Shown piece by piece: positions 1 through 7,708 of a stretch of 64,000 nucleotides of DNA. The stretch comes from a virus. The notes beneath the pieces are model-generated. The model had not been told where the DNA came from. It worked only from the letters and a program-made list of their open reading frames with translations, and ran no database searches. Each line of letters opens with the position of its first letter. Position 1 is the stretch's first letter. A program made the translations under genes and the position numbers. The stretch covers positions 1-64,000 of the IMG/VR virus record IMGVR_UViG_3300025154_000061; one strand, given 5' to 3'.

Positions 1-87
1 GCCGGGAGCTTCTCGGCCCCGACGGCGCGCGCCGCCGCGATCGATCGCCTCGTCGCCTCTCTCGTCGCCGCGAAGCTCCCGGCTTGA
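1..87 (+). CDS. C-terminal end of an upstream gene (partial, possibly portal)
   Basis: Frame 1 is open from the left edge to a TGA at 85-87 and encodes 28 residues rich in Ala with the ending KLPA. The product cannot be identified from so little. In phages of this layout the gene directly before the prohead protease is usually the portal protein, so a portal C-terminus is a positional guess only. Confidence 0.35.
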   Translation, partial: AGSFSAPTARAAAIDRLVASLVAAKLPA

Positions 88-94
88 CCCCTCG

Positions 95-123
95 TTGACG
101 CTTTTCGTGCTCTAGGCTAGTCT
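95..123 (+). promoter_or_regulatory. Candidate promoter for the head operon
   Basis: TTGACG (95-100), a 17-bp spacer and TAGTCT (118-123) lie between the end of the upstream gene and the protease start at 153. The -10 box resembles the TAGACT box at 5,151. It would drive the capsid genes. A half copy of the recurrent TAGGCTAG motif overlaps the -10 region. Confidence 0.5.
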
Positions 124-152
124 TTCCCCCGAAGACGCGGGGGGCTACCATC

Positions 153-1742
153 ATGACGACAATCGGGATCGCCCGCTACGCGGGGATCGACTTCGCCGCG
201 CCCGAGACGCTGCGCGAGATCGCTCGCGCCGCACTCGTGAAGGCGGCCGAGATCGCCCCGCCCCTCCCCGAGTTCGTGCTCTCGCTCGCCAAGAAGATCG
301 CCGACGAGGGCGCGCTCGATCCGATCGACGTCGCCTTCGCGTGCGAGTTCTTCGCGCAGCGCGGCGTCGAGAAGAGCGACAACGAGCGCCTGACGCTGAC
401 GACCGACCTCTTCGGGGGCGTCGGCTGTGCCGAGTGGGCGCGCGGGATCGTCGAGAAGATGCACGTCGCCGACGACGCCGCCTGCGCCGAGGCTGGCGCG
501 CCGCGTGCCGAGCCCGAGCCCGTCTCGAAGCGCCTCGCCACGATCACGCGGGCCGACCGCCGTCGCGTCGCCGAGGTGCTCGCCAAGCTCGCCGACTGCC
601 CGCCCGTCGACTTCGGCTTCGTCGAGGGGGACGTCGGGATCGGCGTCGTTCAGACGCACGAGGTCGGGCTCTCGTTCGCGCAGACGCTCTCGAAGCGCGC
701 GCATGGCGGGCAGCCGGTCGAGATCACCTCGCCCGAGTTCGTCGCGCTGGCGCAGATCGCGCCCGATCACGACTGGCCCGCACTCGCCAAGGCCGCCGCC
801 GAGGGCGATCCGGCCGGGCTCGCCGAGGCGTTCGACACGATCTCGGCGTTCGATCTCGCGGCTTCCGACTTCGATCTCGTCGCCCGCCTGCGGCCCGCCT
901 CGGTCTATACCAACCTGCGCTTTTTGAAGAAGAGCCCCGAGCCGGGCGCCGACGCGATCCGCGTCGAGATCCTGACCCCGGGCAATCAGTTCGAGCGCAA
1001 CGGCGTTCTCGACGGCTCGGGCGGCTTCGTCAATCTGCGGTGCCCGATCGCGAAGACCTCGGCCGCGTGGTTGAAGGTCGGAACCGAGGCCCCCGAGATC
1101 GTCGACGTCGACGGCCGCGTCGACCGCTACCGCGCCCGCGACGTCTTCAAGTGGGCGGCGGGGGCGCAGGGCGACGACCTGCGCGAGTTCTACTTCGAGG
1201 GGAAGATCGTCAAGGGGCGGCACCTCTTCGAGCGCGACGCCGACGGGGTTTGGAAGTTCTACCGCCCCGCCGATCAAGAAATGGCTTCCGACGTGCTCGA
1301 AGACGACCCGGCCGCGATCGTCAAGTGCGCGATCGAGAAGGTCGACGAAGATCGCCGTCTCGTGACCGGCGCCGTGCTCGTGCCCGGGATGCTTCGCGAC
1401 GACGGCAGCGTCGACGGGAAGGTCGACGCGCAGGGCGACGTGATCGACGCGGCGACGATCGAAAAGGCCGCGCACGAGTTCCTTTCGGGCTACAACCGAT
1501 CGACGAAGCTCGGGCTTATGCATAAGTCTTGGCCCGCCTATCTGCAACTCGTCGAAAGCTATGTCGCCCCGCACGAGATCACGCTCGGCGCGAAGACCTA
1601 CCCGGCCGGGACTTGGATCGCGACGAGCAAGGTTCTTGACGACGAGAAGTGGGGGCTTGTAAAGTCGGGCCGTCTCACGGGGTATTCCATCGGGGGGATA
1701 CTTCGCGCGGGTCGAATGATTCAAGGGGGATCCAATGGCTGA
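153..1742 (+). CDS. Prohead serine protease, XkdF-like (Peptidase_S78_2), with long N-terminal domain
   Basis: This 529-residue protein probably matures the capsid during assembly. The last ~150 residues have the XkdF-type pattern: a conserved strand with an AQGDVIDA core, His457 in GLMHKSW, ESYVAP, GTWIATSKV, and a terminal GRLTGYSIGG with Ser512. His457 and Ser512 are candidate catalytic residues. The first ~380 residues match nothing I recognise; XkdF-type proteases are normally shorter, so this is an added domain or a fusion. The ATG at 153 follows GGGGGGCTACC. Its stop overlaps the start of the next gene by 8 bases, as expected for a protease-scaffold pair directly before the major capsid gene. 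The protease call is good; the N-terminal role is unknown. Confidence 0.75.
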   Translation: MTTIGIARYAGIDFAAPETLREIARAALVKAAEIAPPLPEFVLSLAKKIADEGALDPIDVAFACEFFAQRGVEKSDNERLTLTTDLFGGVGCAEWARGIVEKMHVADDAACAEAGAPRAEPEPVSKRLATITRADRRRVAEVLAKLADCPPVDFGFVEGDVGIGVVQTHEVGLSFAQTLSKRAHGGQPVEITSPEFVALAQIAPDHDWPALAKAAAEGDPAGLAEAFDTISAFDLAASDFDLVARLRPASVYTNLRFLKKSPEPGADAIRVEILTPGNQFERNGVLDGSGGFVNLRCPIAKTSAAWLKVGTEAPEIVDVDGRVDRYRARDVFKWAAGAQGDDLREFYFEGKIVKGRHLFERDADGVWKFYRPADQEMASDVLEDDPAAIVKCAIEKVDEDRRLVTGAVLVPGMLRDDGSVDGKVDAQGDVIDAATIEKAAHEFLSGYNRSTKLGLMHKSWPAYLQLVESYVAPHEITLGAKTYPAGTWIATSKVLDDEKWGLVKSGRLTGYSIGGILRAGRMIQGGSNG

Positions 1743-2844
1743 CCGCACGGCGAAGCGTGCCCTCGACGATATCCGGGTCGACGAACTGTCGATCGTCGAT
1801 CTGCCCGCGAACGAAGAGCCCTTCGCGATCGTGAAGAACGCGGCGCCCGAGCCCACCCCGGCGCCCGCCCCCGACACCACCAAGGCCGAGCCGCCCGCGC
1901 CGCCCGCGCCCGAGCCCGATCCCAAGCCCGCCGACGCGGGCGACAAGCCCGGGTGCTTCGGCATGAACGGCGAGCCCCTCGACGGCCTCGACTGCGCTTC
2001 GTGCCCCTTCGGCGGCGACTGCCTCGCGGCGACGCCCGAAGAGAAGCGCAAGCCGAAGGCGCCCGCCAAGACCGACGAGCCCGAGCCCACCCCGGCGCCC
2101 GAGCCCACGACCAAGGCTGTCGGCACGCCCGCTCACGACGCGCTGCTCGCCGAGAAGCTCGGGATGATCTCGGGTGTCGCCGCGCAGATCGCGAGCATGG
2201 CGCCCGACGCGACCCCCGAGGGGCTCGCGAAGCTCCGCTCGCAGGTCGACGCCCTCGGCGATCTGACGTGGTCGGTGCGCAACCTGCCCGTCGAGGCTAT
2301 GGCGCTCTCGAAGCGCTACACCGAGGCGCTCGGCAAGAACGACGCGAAGGGCGCTCTCGCCGTCGTGGGCGAGGCGATCGCGAAGGTCACGGGCACCGAC
2401 CCGACGATCGTCGCCGCGCCCGCCCCGGCGCCGACCCCCGCCGCCGAGCCCGAGCCCGTGAAGAAGAACGCCGCCGCTCGCCTCGACGCCGCCCTCGGCA
2501 AGATCGAAGCGGTCATGACCAAGCGGGGCGCGACGCAGTTCGGCGAGATCGCCGGGCTGCTCGACAAGCGCCTCGAAGACGATCCCGACGCGGTCGACCT
2601 GCGCGCCGCGCTCGAAGAGGTGCGCGAGGTCGTGAAGTCGCTCGAAGGCGTGCCCGACCTGTCGAGCCTCTTCGAGAACCTGACGAAGCGCGCCGATCCG
2701 GCCGCCGTCGCGGCCGCCGAGGTCGCCGATCTGCGCAAGCGGATCGAGCGGATCGAGGGCGCGGGCCTCACGAAGAGCACGGGCGGCGATCCCGCCCCGG
2801 CCCCCGCGCCGCGTTCGGTGTGGGAAGGATCGCCGATCGGCTAG
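1735..2844 (+). CDS. Probable capsid scaffold / XkdF C-terminal-like protein
   Basis: 369 residues. Residues 10-35 (DELSIVDLPANEEPF) match the motif that follows the catalytic part in XkdF-like proteins, so this looks like the protease's second half encoded separately. The rest is low complexity: Pro/Ala/Glu-rich linkers around residues 38-70, 105-130 and 230-245, and charged, probably helical stretches towards the C-terminus. A Cys cluster (CASCPFGGDC and an upstream Cys, residues ~75-97) could bind metal. Position between protease and major capsid protein, helical character and the 8-bp overlap with the protease suggest a scaffold cleaved during maturation. That role is inferred from context. 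Confidence 0.6.
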   Translation: MADRTAKRALDDIRVDELSIVDLPANEEPFAIVKNAAPEPTPAPAPDTTKAEPPAPPAPEPDPKPADAGDKPGCFGMNGEPLDGLDCASCPFGGDCLAATPEEKRKPKAPAKTDEPEPTPAPEPTTKAVGTPAHDALLAEKLGMISGVAAQIASMAPDATPEGLAKLRSQVDALGDLTWSVRNLPVEAMALSKRYTEALGKNDAKGALAVVGEAIAKVTGTDPTIVAAPAPAPTPAAEPEPVKKNAAARLDAALGKIEAVMTKRGATQFGEIAGLLDKRLEDDPDAVDLRAALEEVREVVKSLEGVPDLSSLFENLTKRADPAAVAAAEVADLRKRIERIEGAGLTKSTGGDPAPAPAPRSVWEGSPIG

Positions 2845-2897
2845 AGGCCGAACCGGCGTGCGAGCACGACCGCGAACGTGAACCAGGGGGAAAGAAG

Positions 2898-4091
2898 ATG
2901 CGCAACGAAGAACTCTTGAAGGCCGCGATCACGGCGGCGGGCGCGCTCGCCACGACCGGCAAGCTGTCGCCTGAGCAGAGCGACAAGTTCCTCGACTACA
3001 TCGTCGACGAGACGAGCCTCGCGAACAACGCCCGCGTGATCAAGATGCAGGCCGAGACGCGCGAGATCAACAAGATCGGCGTCGGGAAGCGCGTCATGCT
3101 GCCCGCGACCGAGGCGACCGACCCGGGCACCCGGCGCGGCGTCACGACCTCGAAGATCGAACTCACGACCCGCGAGTTCATGATCCCCTTCGAGATCTCG
3201 GATCGCTTCGCCGAACTCGCCGTCGGCGCGAAGGGCGACGTCAAGGATCTCATCGTCAAGATGATGGCGAAGCAGGGCGCCAACGACCTCGAAACCCTCT
3301 ACCTGCGCGGCGACGTGCTCGGCGAGGCGACCCTCGAAGGCGACGTCGTCGACGGCGGATCCGACACGCTCTTCGTCAAGGATCCGCTGCTCGCGACCTT
3401 CGACGGGTGGCTGCGCAAGGCCGACGCGGGCAACCTCTTCAACGCCAACGGCGCGAACATCGGCGCGAGCGTCTTCTCGGCGATGATCCGCAAGATGCCC
3501 ACCAAGTTCCGCCGCAACCGCAAGGATCTGCGGTGGTTCGTGCCGAGCGACCTCGCGCAGTTGTGGCGCGAACGCGTCTCGGCCCGCGCGACGACCGAGG
3601 GCGACAAGGCGCTCGGCGGCGACTCGGGCCTCGCGCCCTTCGGGATCCCGCTCGTCGAAGTGCCCCTCCTGCCCTTCGAGCCGCCGACGGTCCAGCACGT
3701 CACGCTCCCGGGCACGACCAAGGTCAGCCTGCGCTACGCGCCGATCTCGAACGTGGTCGTGACCCCGACGACGCTCGGCTCGACGCCGACCGCGAAGTTC
3801 GTCGAGAACACCGACTACGAGGTCGACCTCGTCGCGGGCACGATCAACCGCAAGGCGGGCGGCGCGATCGGCGACGGCGTCACCGTCAAGGTGACGTTCC
3901 TCGCGCAGCCGCAGATCCTCCTGACGCACTTCGAGAACTTCATCGTCGGCCTCGGCCGCGATATCCGCGTCGAGAAGGATCGGAACATCTACACCCGCAT
4001 GGACCAGTACGCCGTGACCCTCACGGCGTCGGTCGCGTGCGAAGAGCCGACGGCGATCGTCAAGGGCTACAACGTCGGCCTCGGCGTCTAG
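2898..4091 (+). CDS. Major capsid protein (HK97 fold)
   Basis: 397 residues beginning MRNEELLKAA after a GGGGGAAAG ribosome binding site. It forms the icosahedral shell. The pattern is that of HK97-type capsid proteins found beside XkdF proteases: a helical N-terminus, a YLRGD turn near residue 138, a central A-domain, an inserted beta-rich segment (~270-340, VTPTTLGSTPTAKF through VKVTF), and a P/A-domain end with HFENFIVGLGRDIRVEKDRN. No delta domain of the HK97 gp5 type is evident, consistent with a separate scaffold gene upstream. A perfect 12-bp stem follows the stop and probably ends or attenuates transcription. Confidence 0.85.
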   Translation: MRNEELLKAAITAAGALATTGKLSPEQSDKFLDYIVDETSLANNARVIKMQAETREINKIGVGKRVMLPATEATDPGTRRGVTTSKIELTTREFMIPFEISDRFAELAVGAKGDVKDLIVKMMAKQGANDLETLYLRGDVLGEATLEGDVVDGGSDTLFVKDPLLATFDGWLRKADAGNLFNANGANIGASVFSAMIRKMPTKFRRNRKDLRWFVPSDLAQLWRERVSARATTEGDKALGGDSGLAPFGIPLVEVPLLPFEPPTVQHVTLPGTTKVSLRYAPISNVVVTPTTLGSTPTAKFVENTDYEVDLVAGTINRKAGGAIGDGVTVKVTFLAQPQILLTHFENFIVGLGRDIRVEKDRNIYTRMDQYAVTLTASVACEEPTAIVKGYNVGLGV

Positions 4092-4099
4092 TTCCGGGT

Positions 4100-4139
4100 G
4101 GGGGCGATAGGCGGGCCTAGCGCCTGACCTATCGCCCCC
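4100..4139 (+). terminator. Hairpin after the major capsid gene
   Basis: A perfect 12-bp stem, GGGGGCGATAGG (4100-4111) and CCTATCGCCCCC (4128-4139), flanks a 16-nt loop nine bases after the capsid stop. There is no U-tract, so it may act as an mRNA stabiliser rather than a terminator. The arms contain the CGATAGG/CCTATCG element found elsewhere in the window. Confidence 0.55.
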
Positions 4140-4176
4140 TGCTCGGTTCTTGCGCACGGCGACGAAGGGGGAACGC

Positions 4177-4467
4177 ATGGCGCGGTTGATCGTCCCGAAG
4201 GTGAACGTCGAACTCGACGCGAGCACGCTCGCGCAGGTCGCCGACCGCTCGACGGCGGGATCGCTGCGTCTCTTCGCCGGGCAGCCTGCCCGGTTGACCG
4301 ACGGCGAGATCGAGGCGCTGCGCGTCGCTGGCGTTCGCTTCGTCGAGCACGTCGCCAAGAAGGCCCCCGTCAAGCCCGCCCCGGCGCTCGTCGAGGCCCC
4401 GAAGCCTGCGCCGAGGAAGCGCGGGGGCGACGCCCCGACGAGCGATCCCGAAACCGCGACCAAGTAA
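4177..4467 (+). CDS. Small protein after capsid, function unknown
   Basis: 96 residues starting MARLIVPKVNVELD. The ATG at 4177 is preferred over an in-frame TTG at 4150 because AAGGGGGA sits just before it. The first ~60 residues form a compact region with a DGEIEALRVAGVRF segment; the rest is Lys/Pro/Ala-rich and probably disordered. It lies where head-tail joining or head completion genes are found, but I recognise no family. Confidence 0.6.
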   Translation: MARLIVPKVNVELDASTLAQVADRSTAGSLRLFAGQPARLTDGEIEALRVAGVRFVEHVAKKAPVKPAPALVEAPKPAPRKRGGDAPTSDPETATK

Positions 4468-4476
4468 GGGGGAACC

Positions 4477-5010
4477 ATGATCCGCAAGCTCTCGAACAAC
4501 GACGTCGCGGGATCGGGTGTGGCGGCCGACCACGCGGCCGCGCTGCTCTCGAAGTTCAATTCGCTCGTCAACGGCGCCTCGAAGCTCGACGCCGACGTCG
4601 TGCTCGTGAACGACGACCCCTACGGCCCGCACGACTTCCTCGTCGTGTTCGGCTTCACGGGCGACGCCGCGAAGTTCCTCGGCGCCGCCGTCTACGAGCG
4701 CGCGCTCGTCGCGGGCGGCGGCCCCGGCTTCGTCGGTGCCGACGTGACGATCGGCGTCGTCGACGTCGCGACCTCGACCTTCGTCGGCGTCAGCAAGACC
4801 GCGACGCTCGCCGCCGACGACAAGGTCGGCGTGATCGAGTTCGACGACACGGCCGAGAAGACCACGGCGATCACCGACGAGGCGTTCGCCGCGCTCGCCG
4901 GGGGCGGCGGCTCGCTGCCGTCGCACTATTGGGCCGCCGTCGTCACCGTCCCGGCCTCGAAGACCTTCGCCGCCCGCATCGTCGGCGCCGTCGAACTCGC
5001 GACCCGCTAA
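4477..5010 (+). CDS. Putative structural (head decoration or minor head) protein, unknown
   Basis: 177 residues; ATG preceded by AAGGGGGAACC and 9 bases from the previous stop. Composition is Ala/Val/Asp-rich with alternating hydrophobic strands (VVLVNDD, FLVVFGF, VTIGVVDV) and no Cys, a beta-rich profile typical of virion surface proteins. A Gly-rich GGGGS hinge lies near residue 150. The position after the capsid gene suggests a decoration or minor head protein; no family-specific motif is seen. Confidence 0.6.
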   Translation: MIRKLSNNDVAGSGVAADHAAALLSKFNSLVNGASKLDADVVLVNDDPYGPHDFLVVFGFTGDAAKFLGAAVYERALVAGGGPGFVGADVTIGVVDVATSTFVGVSKTATLAADDKVGVIEFDDTAEKTTAITDEAFAALAGGGGSLPSHYWAAVVTVPASKTFAARIVGAVELATR

Positions 5011-5127
5011 CGCGCGAGAAGCCCCGCCGTTCGCTTCTGCGCCTTCGCCCCTCACGAAGACACCCCTTCGCCTCTCGAAACGCGTCTGCGTCGATCCTCG
5101 TGCGAGCGGAGGGCCGATCGGCCGAAC

Positions 5128-5156
5128 TTGCACGAACACAATCGCGGCGGTAGACT
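5128..5156 (+). promoter_or_regulatory. Candidate promoter for the connector operon
   Basis: TTGCAC (5128-5133), 17 bp, then TAGACT (5151-5156), in the 179-bp gap before the gene at 5190. A perfect 12-bp palindrome, GGCCGATCGGCC (5112-5123), lies five bases before the -35 box and could be an operator. The rest of the gap shows no gene. Confidence 0.55.
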
Positions 5157-5189
5157 TCGCCGCGTCAATTCGTCTCGTCGGGGGAAGGA

Positions 5190-5561
5190 ATGTCGAACAC
5201 GCTGCGCCCGGGGCTTTGGTCGGTCTGTCGCACCGAGAAGGGGGCGCCTGTCGCCGCCGACGGCTCGACGAGCGGGGTCTTCCCGAACCGTCAGGGGTTG
5301 ACGAACTGCGACGGCTACGACTCGATCCTCGTCGGGGCGAAGCTCGCGGGCGGCGTCGCTCCCGACGTCGACGTCGAGATCCTCGCCTACGACGGCACGC
5401 TCGACGCCTTCTTCGTGCTCGGCACGCTCGCGGGGCTGGCCGACTCGGAAGTCGCCGAGGCGACCGTCTACGGCGCCCGGGTCTTCGCGCGGATCGTGCA
5501 GGTCACGGGCAACCCGACGAACGTCGCGCTCTACGTCATGCCCGGGAGGGCTCACCCGTGA
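5190..5561 (+). CDS. Putative small virion protein, unknown
   Basis: 123 residues starting MSNTLRPGLW after GGGGAAGG. Mostly beta-strand pattern (DVDVEILAYDGTLDAFFVLG, then ARVFARIVQV). It is first in the connector operon, four bases overlapping the next gene. No recognised family; a head fibre or head decoration role is possible given its place between head and connector genes. Confidence 0.55.
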   Translation: MSNTLRPGLWSVCRTEKGAPVAADGSTSGVFPNRQGLTNCDGYDSILVGAKLAGGVAPDVDVEILAYDGTLDAFFVLGTLAGLADSEVAEATVYGARVFARIVQVTGNPTNVALYVMPGRAHP

Positions 5562-6643
5562 TCGTTCTGCCGCTGCAAGGCGAAGACTTCCGCGCGAAGA
5601 ACGAGCCCGCGCTCGCCGTCTGCGACGAGTTCGGCCGCCTCGTCGACGCCGACGCCGTCGATGCCTGCGTCGAGTATCTCGACGGGGGCGCGTGGCGCGT
5701 GGTCTTCGATTGGGCGAGCGTGCTCCCGTCGCGGTTCGACCGTGGGTGCTACGCGGCCGCCTTCGGGGGTCAATCGCCCTACGAAGACCCCGGCGAGATC
5801 ACGGCCGGGCTCTTCCGTTGGATCTTCCGCTACAAGCCCGCCTCGTCGCGCAGTTTCGCCACGCCCCCGAGCGTGGGCGCCGACTACGTCTACGTCGAGC
5901 GCTACTTCTTCCTCGCCGCCGACGCGCAGAAGAAGTCGCGCTCGATCCTCGGGAACCCCGTCGCCGTTCGCGAGGCCCTCGGCGTCAGTGAATCGCGCCT
6001 TTCGTGGGCGGCGATCGTCGAGGCTCTCGATCTCTGGTCGAGCATGATCGAGCGCGTCGCGCGCCAGCGCTTCCGGCTCTACCGGGCCGCGAAGCCCCTG
6101 CGCGTCGACCGCAACCGATCGCGGATCCTGCACCTCGACGAGCCCGTGCGCCTGCTCTCGCTCGTCGACTCGACGGGCTACGAGTTCGACGTCGCCGGGA
6201 TGATCGCGCAGCGCGTGTCGCCGTTCGCCGTCTACGGCGTCGAGGGCGACGAGCGTTTCAACCCCCGGATCGAGTTCTTGCAGACCCTTTCGACGGGCTC
6301 GATCTTCACCCCGTCGAGCCTCGACTCGTTCCTCTCGGGGATCACCTACACCGCGATCGGGCTGTGGGGCTTCGTCGACCCCGAGACGCTCGACGCCCCG
6401 ATCGAGATCAACGAGGCAGCGAACCGTGGCGCCGTGCTCTCGTTGAAAGACGCGCTTCGCCGCCCCGAGTTCGCCCGGGTCGGCCCCGTCACGAGCGAGA
6501 CGACCGACGGTCACTCGATCTCGTTCGGGATGGGCTTCGCCCCTCTGCGATCGGGGATGCTTGCCTATCTGCGCGACCCCGCGATCCGCGACGCCGTGCG
6601 CCTCTATACCGGCCCCGTGAAACTCCGCTCGCCCGGGGGTTAG
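5558..6643 (+). CDS. Putative head-tail connector (adaptor) protein
   Basis: 361 residues from a GTG that overlaps the previous stop (GTGA), with GGGAGGG upstream; an ATG-less frame extends further upstream but overlaps the preceding gene. The middle (~140-200) has the helical run and strand pattern of gp6/gp15-like adaptors: a helix with LWSSMIERVARQRFRLYR followed by strands with LHLDEPVRLLSLVDSTG. A preceding beta-rich segment (DWASVLPSRFDRGCY) and a C-terminal extension are not assigned. Location between the head genes and neck/tail completion genes supports a ring adaptor below the portal. The family assignment is inferred from pattern, not a search. Confidence 0.5.
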   Translation: MIVLPLQGEDFRAKNEPALAVCDEFGRLVDADAVDACVEYLDGGAWRVVFDWASVLPSRFDRGCYAAAFGGQSPYEDPGEITAGLFRWIFRYKPASSRSFATPPSVGADYVYVERYFFLAADAQKKSRSILGNPVAVREALGVSESRLSWAAIVEALDLWSSMIERVARQRFRLYRAAKPLRVDRNRSRILHLDEPVRLLSLVDSTGYEFDVAGMIAQRVSPFAVYGVEGDERFNPRIEFLQTLSTGSIFTPSSLDSFLSGITYTAIGLWGFVDPETLDAPIEINEAANRGAVLSLKDALRRPEFARVGPVTSETTDGHSISFGMGFAPLRSGMLAYLRDPAIRDAVRLYTGPVKLRSPGG

Positions 6644-6645
6644 AC

Positions 6646-7056
6646 GTGCCTATTCCCCGCCTCGTTCACCCCGTGCCCGTGCGCGTCGTGCCGCTCGCGA
6701 AGGCCGACTCGGCGTTCGACGAAGACCTGCGCGAGCCCATGCGCGAGGTCGAGGGCGGCGACACGATCGAGACGGTCGCGCAGGTATCCTACAACGTCGA
6801 CGCGCGCAGCCTGCCGATCGGGATCGTCGAGGGCGTGTCGGGATACCTGCTTTTCTTGCGGGCGGATCTTGAAGCTGACGGCTACGCCCCGAAGATCGGC
6901 GACCGCATCGTCGAGATCGGTAACTCGGGCGAGACGCTGCTCTTCGTGGTCTTCGTTCGCGACGGGGCGCACTACCCCGACGCGGGCGGCGCGACGACCC
7001 GCTATGTCTACTTCAACGATCGGCGGCCGAGCGCGCAGATCCCGAGCATGATCTAG
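6646..7056 (+). CDS. Putative head closure / neck protein
   Basis: 136 residues from GTG 6646, two bases after the previous stop, with GGGGG upstream. A beta-rich protein with strands around VSGYLLFLRADLEA, IGDRIVEIG and ETLLFVVFV and a YVYFNDRRPSAQIPSMI tail. Size, order (adaptor, this gene, then a tail-completion-like gene) and beta content fit a head-closure (stopper) protein. No diagnostic motif was seen. Confidence 0.5.
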   Translation: MPIPRLVHPVPVRVVPLAKADSAFDEDLREPMREVEGGDTIETVAQVSYNVDARSLPIGIVEGVSGYLLFLRADLEADGYAPKIGDRIVEIGNSGETLLFVVFVRDGAHYPDAGGATTRYVYFNDRRPSAQIPSMI

Positions 7057-7065
7057 GGGGCTGGC

Positions 7066-7707
7066 GTGGCGAAGACTGGCGTCAAGAAGGGGCCGGGGTG
7101 GGACGCGTTGAAGGTGAAGCTCGGCGCCCTCGGCATGACCTCGGCCGACGCGACCTTGAAGACCGAGGTCGCCAAGGCGACCCGCTTGAACTGCCTGCTC
7201 GGCGTGCGCTATATGCGCGACTACATAGCGAAATCGACCGGCCTCGACCCGAACGCCGTCTTGACCCGCCTCGTCAAGCGCTCGTCGCGCGCGCTCGTCG
7301 ACACGGGTCAAATGCGGCAGGCGGTCACGTTCCGAATCAAAGAATGGAAGACCGGCTTCGCTGGGATCGCGCGCAATGCGGGCGTCGGCGGGGCGACGTT
7401 CAACGTCGCGATCATCGTTCACGACGGGGCGACGATCCCCGTTACCGCAAAAATGCGAACGCTCTTCGAGCTTCTCGCGCAGGCGAGCGAGGGGAAGCGC
7501 GATCCTGCGAAGCTCACGGGGCGCGCGGCCGACCTTTGGAAACGAACGAAGCGCTTCAAGTGGCGGCGTCTCTCGAAGGGCACGACGCAGATCGTGATCC
7601 CCGCCCGGCCGTTCGTGTCCTACACCGTGCTCGACCTGAACTTGCAAGAGGCCGTGCGCGAGAACTACGAGATCGCCGTCAAGAACGCGATCGCGAAGGG
7701 GATCTAG
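7066..7707 (+). CDS. Virion morphogenesis / tail completion protein (HK97 gp10 / Mu gpG-like)
   Basis: 213 residues from GTG 7066 after AGGGGGC. The pattern of the phage virion morphogenesis family is visible: a basic N-terminal helix, the central LVDTGQMRQAVTFRIK segment (strong TG turn then strand), a conserved-type MRTLFELLAQAS helix, and IPARPFVSYT near the end. Such proteins join the tail to the neck or complete the tail tip. Neighbours (head closure upstream, terminator-like and sheath downstream) agree. Confidence 0.6.
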   Translation: MAKTGVKKGPGWDALKVKLGALGMTSADATLKTEVAKATRLNCLLGVRYMRDYIAKSTGLDPNAVLTRLVKRSSRALVDTGQMRQAVTFRIKEWKTGFAGIARNAGVGGATFNVAIIVHDGATIPVTAKMRTLFELLAQASEGKRDPAKLTGRAADLWKRTKRFKWRRLSKGTTQIVIPARPFVSYTVLDLNLQEAVRENYEIAVKNAIAKGI

Positions 7708-7708
7708 G

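Noticed and set aside
1-83. 11-bp inverted repeat (1-11 and 73-83) at the left edge
   Set aside because: Arms lie in coding sequence 61 bp apart; in GC-rich DNA this can be chance and no terminator or attachment function is evident.
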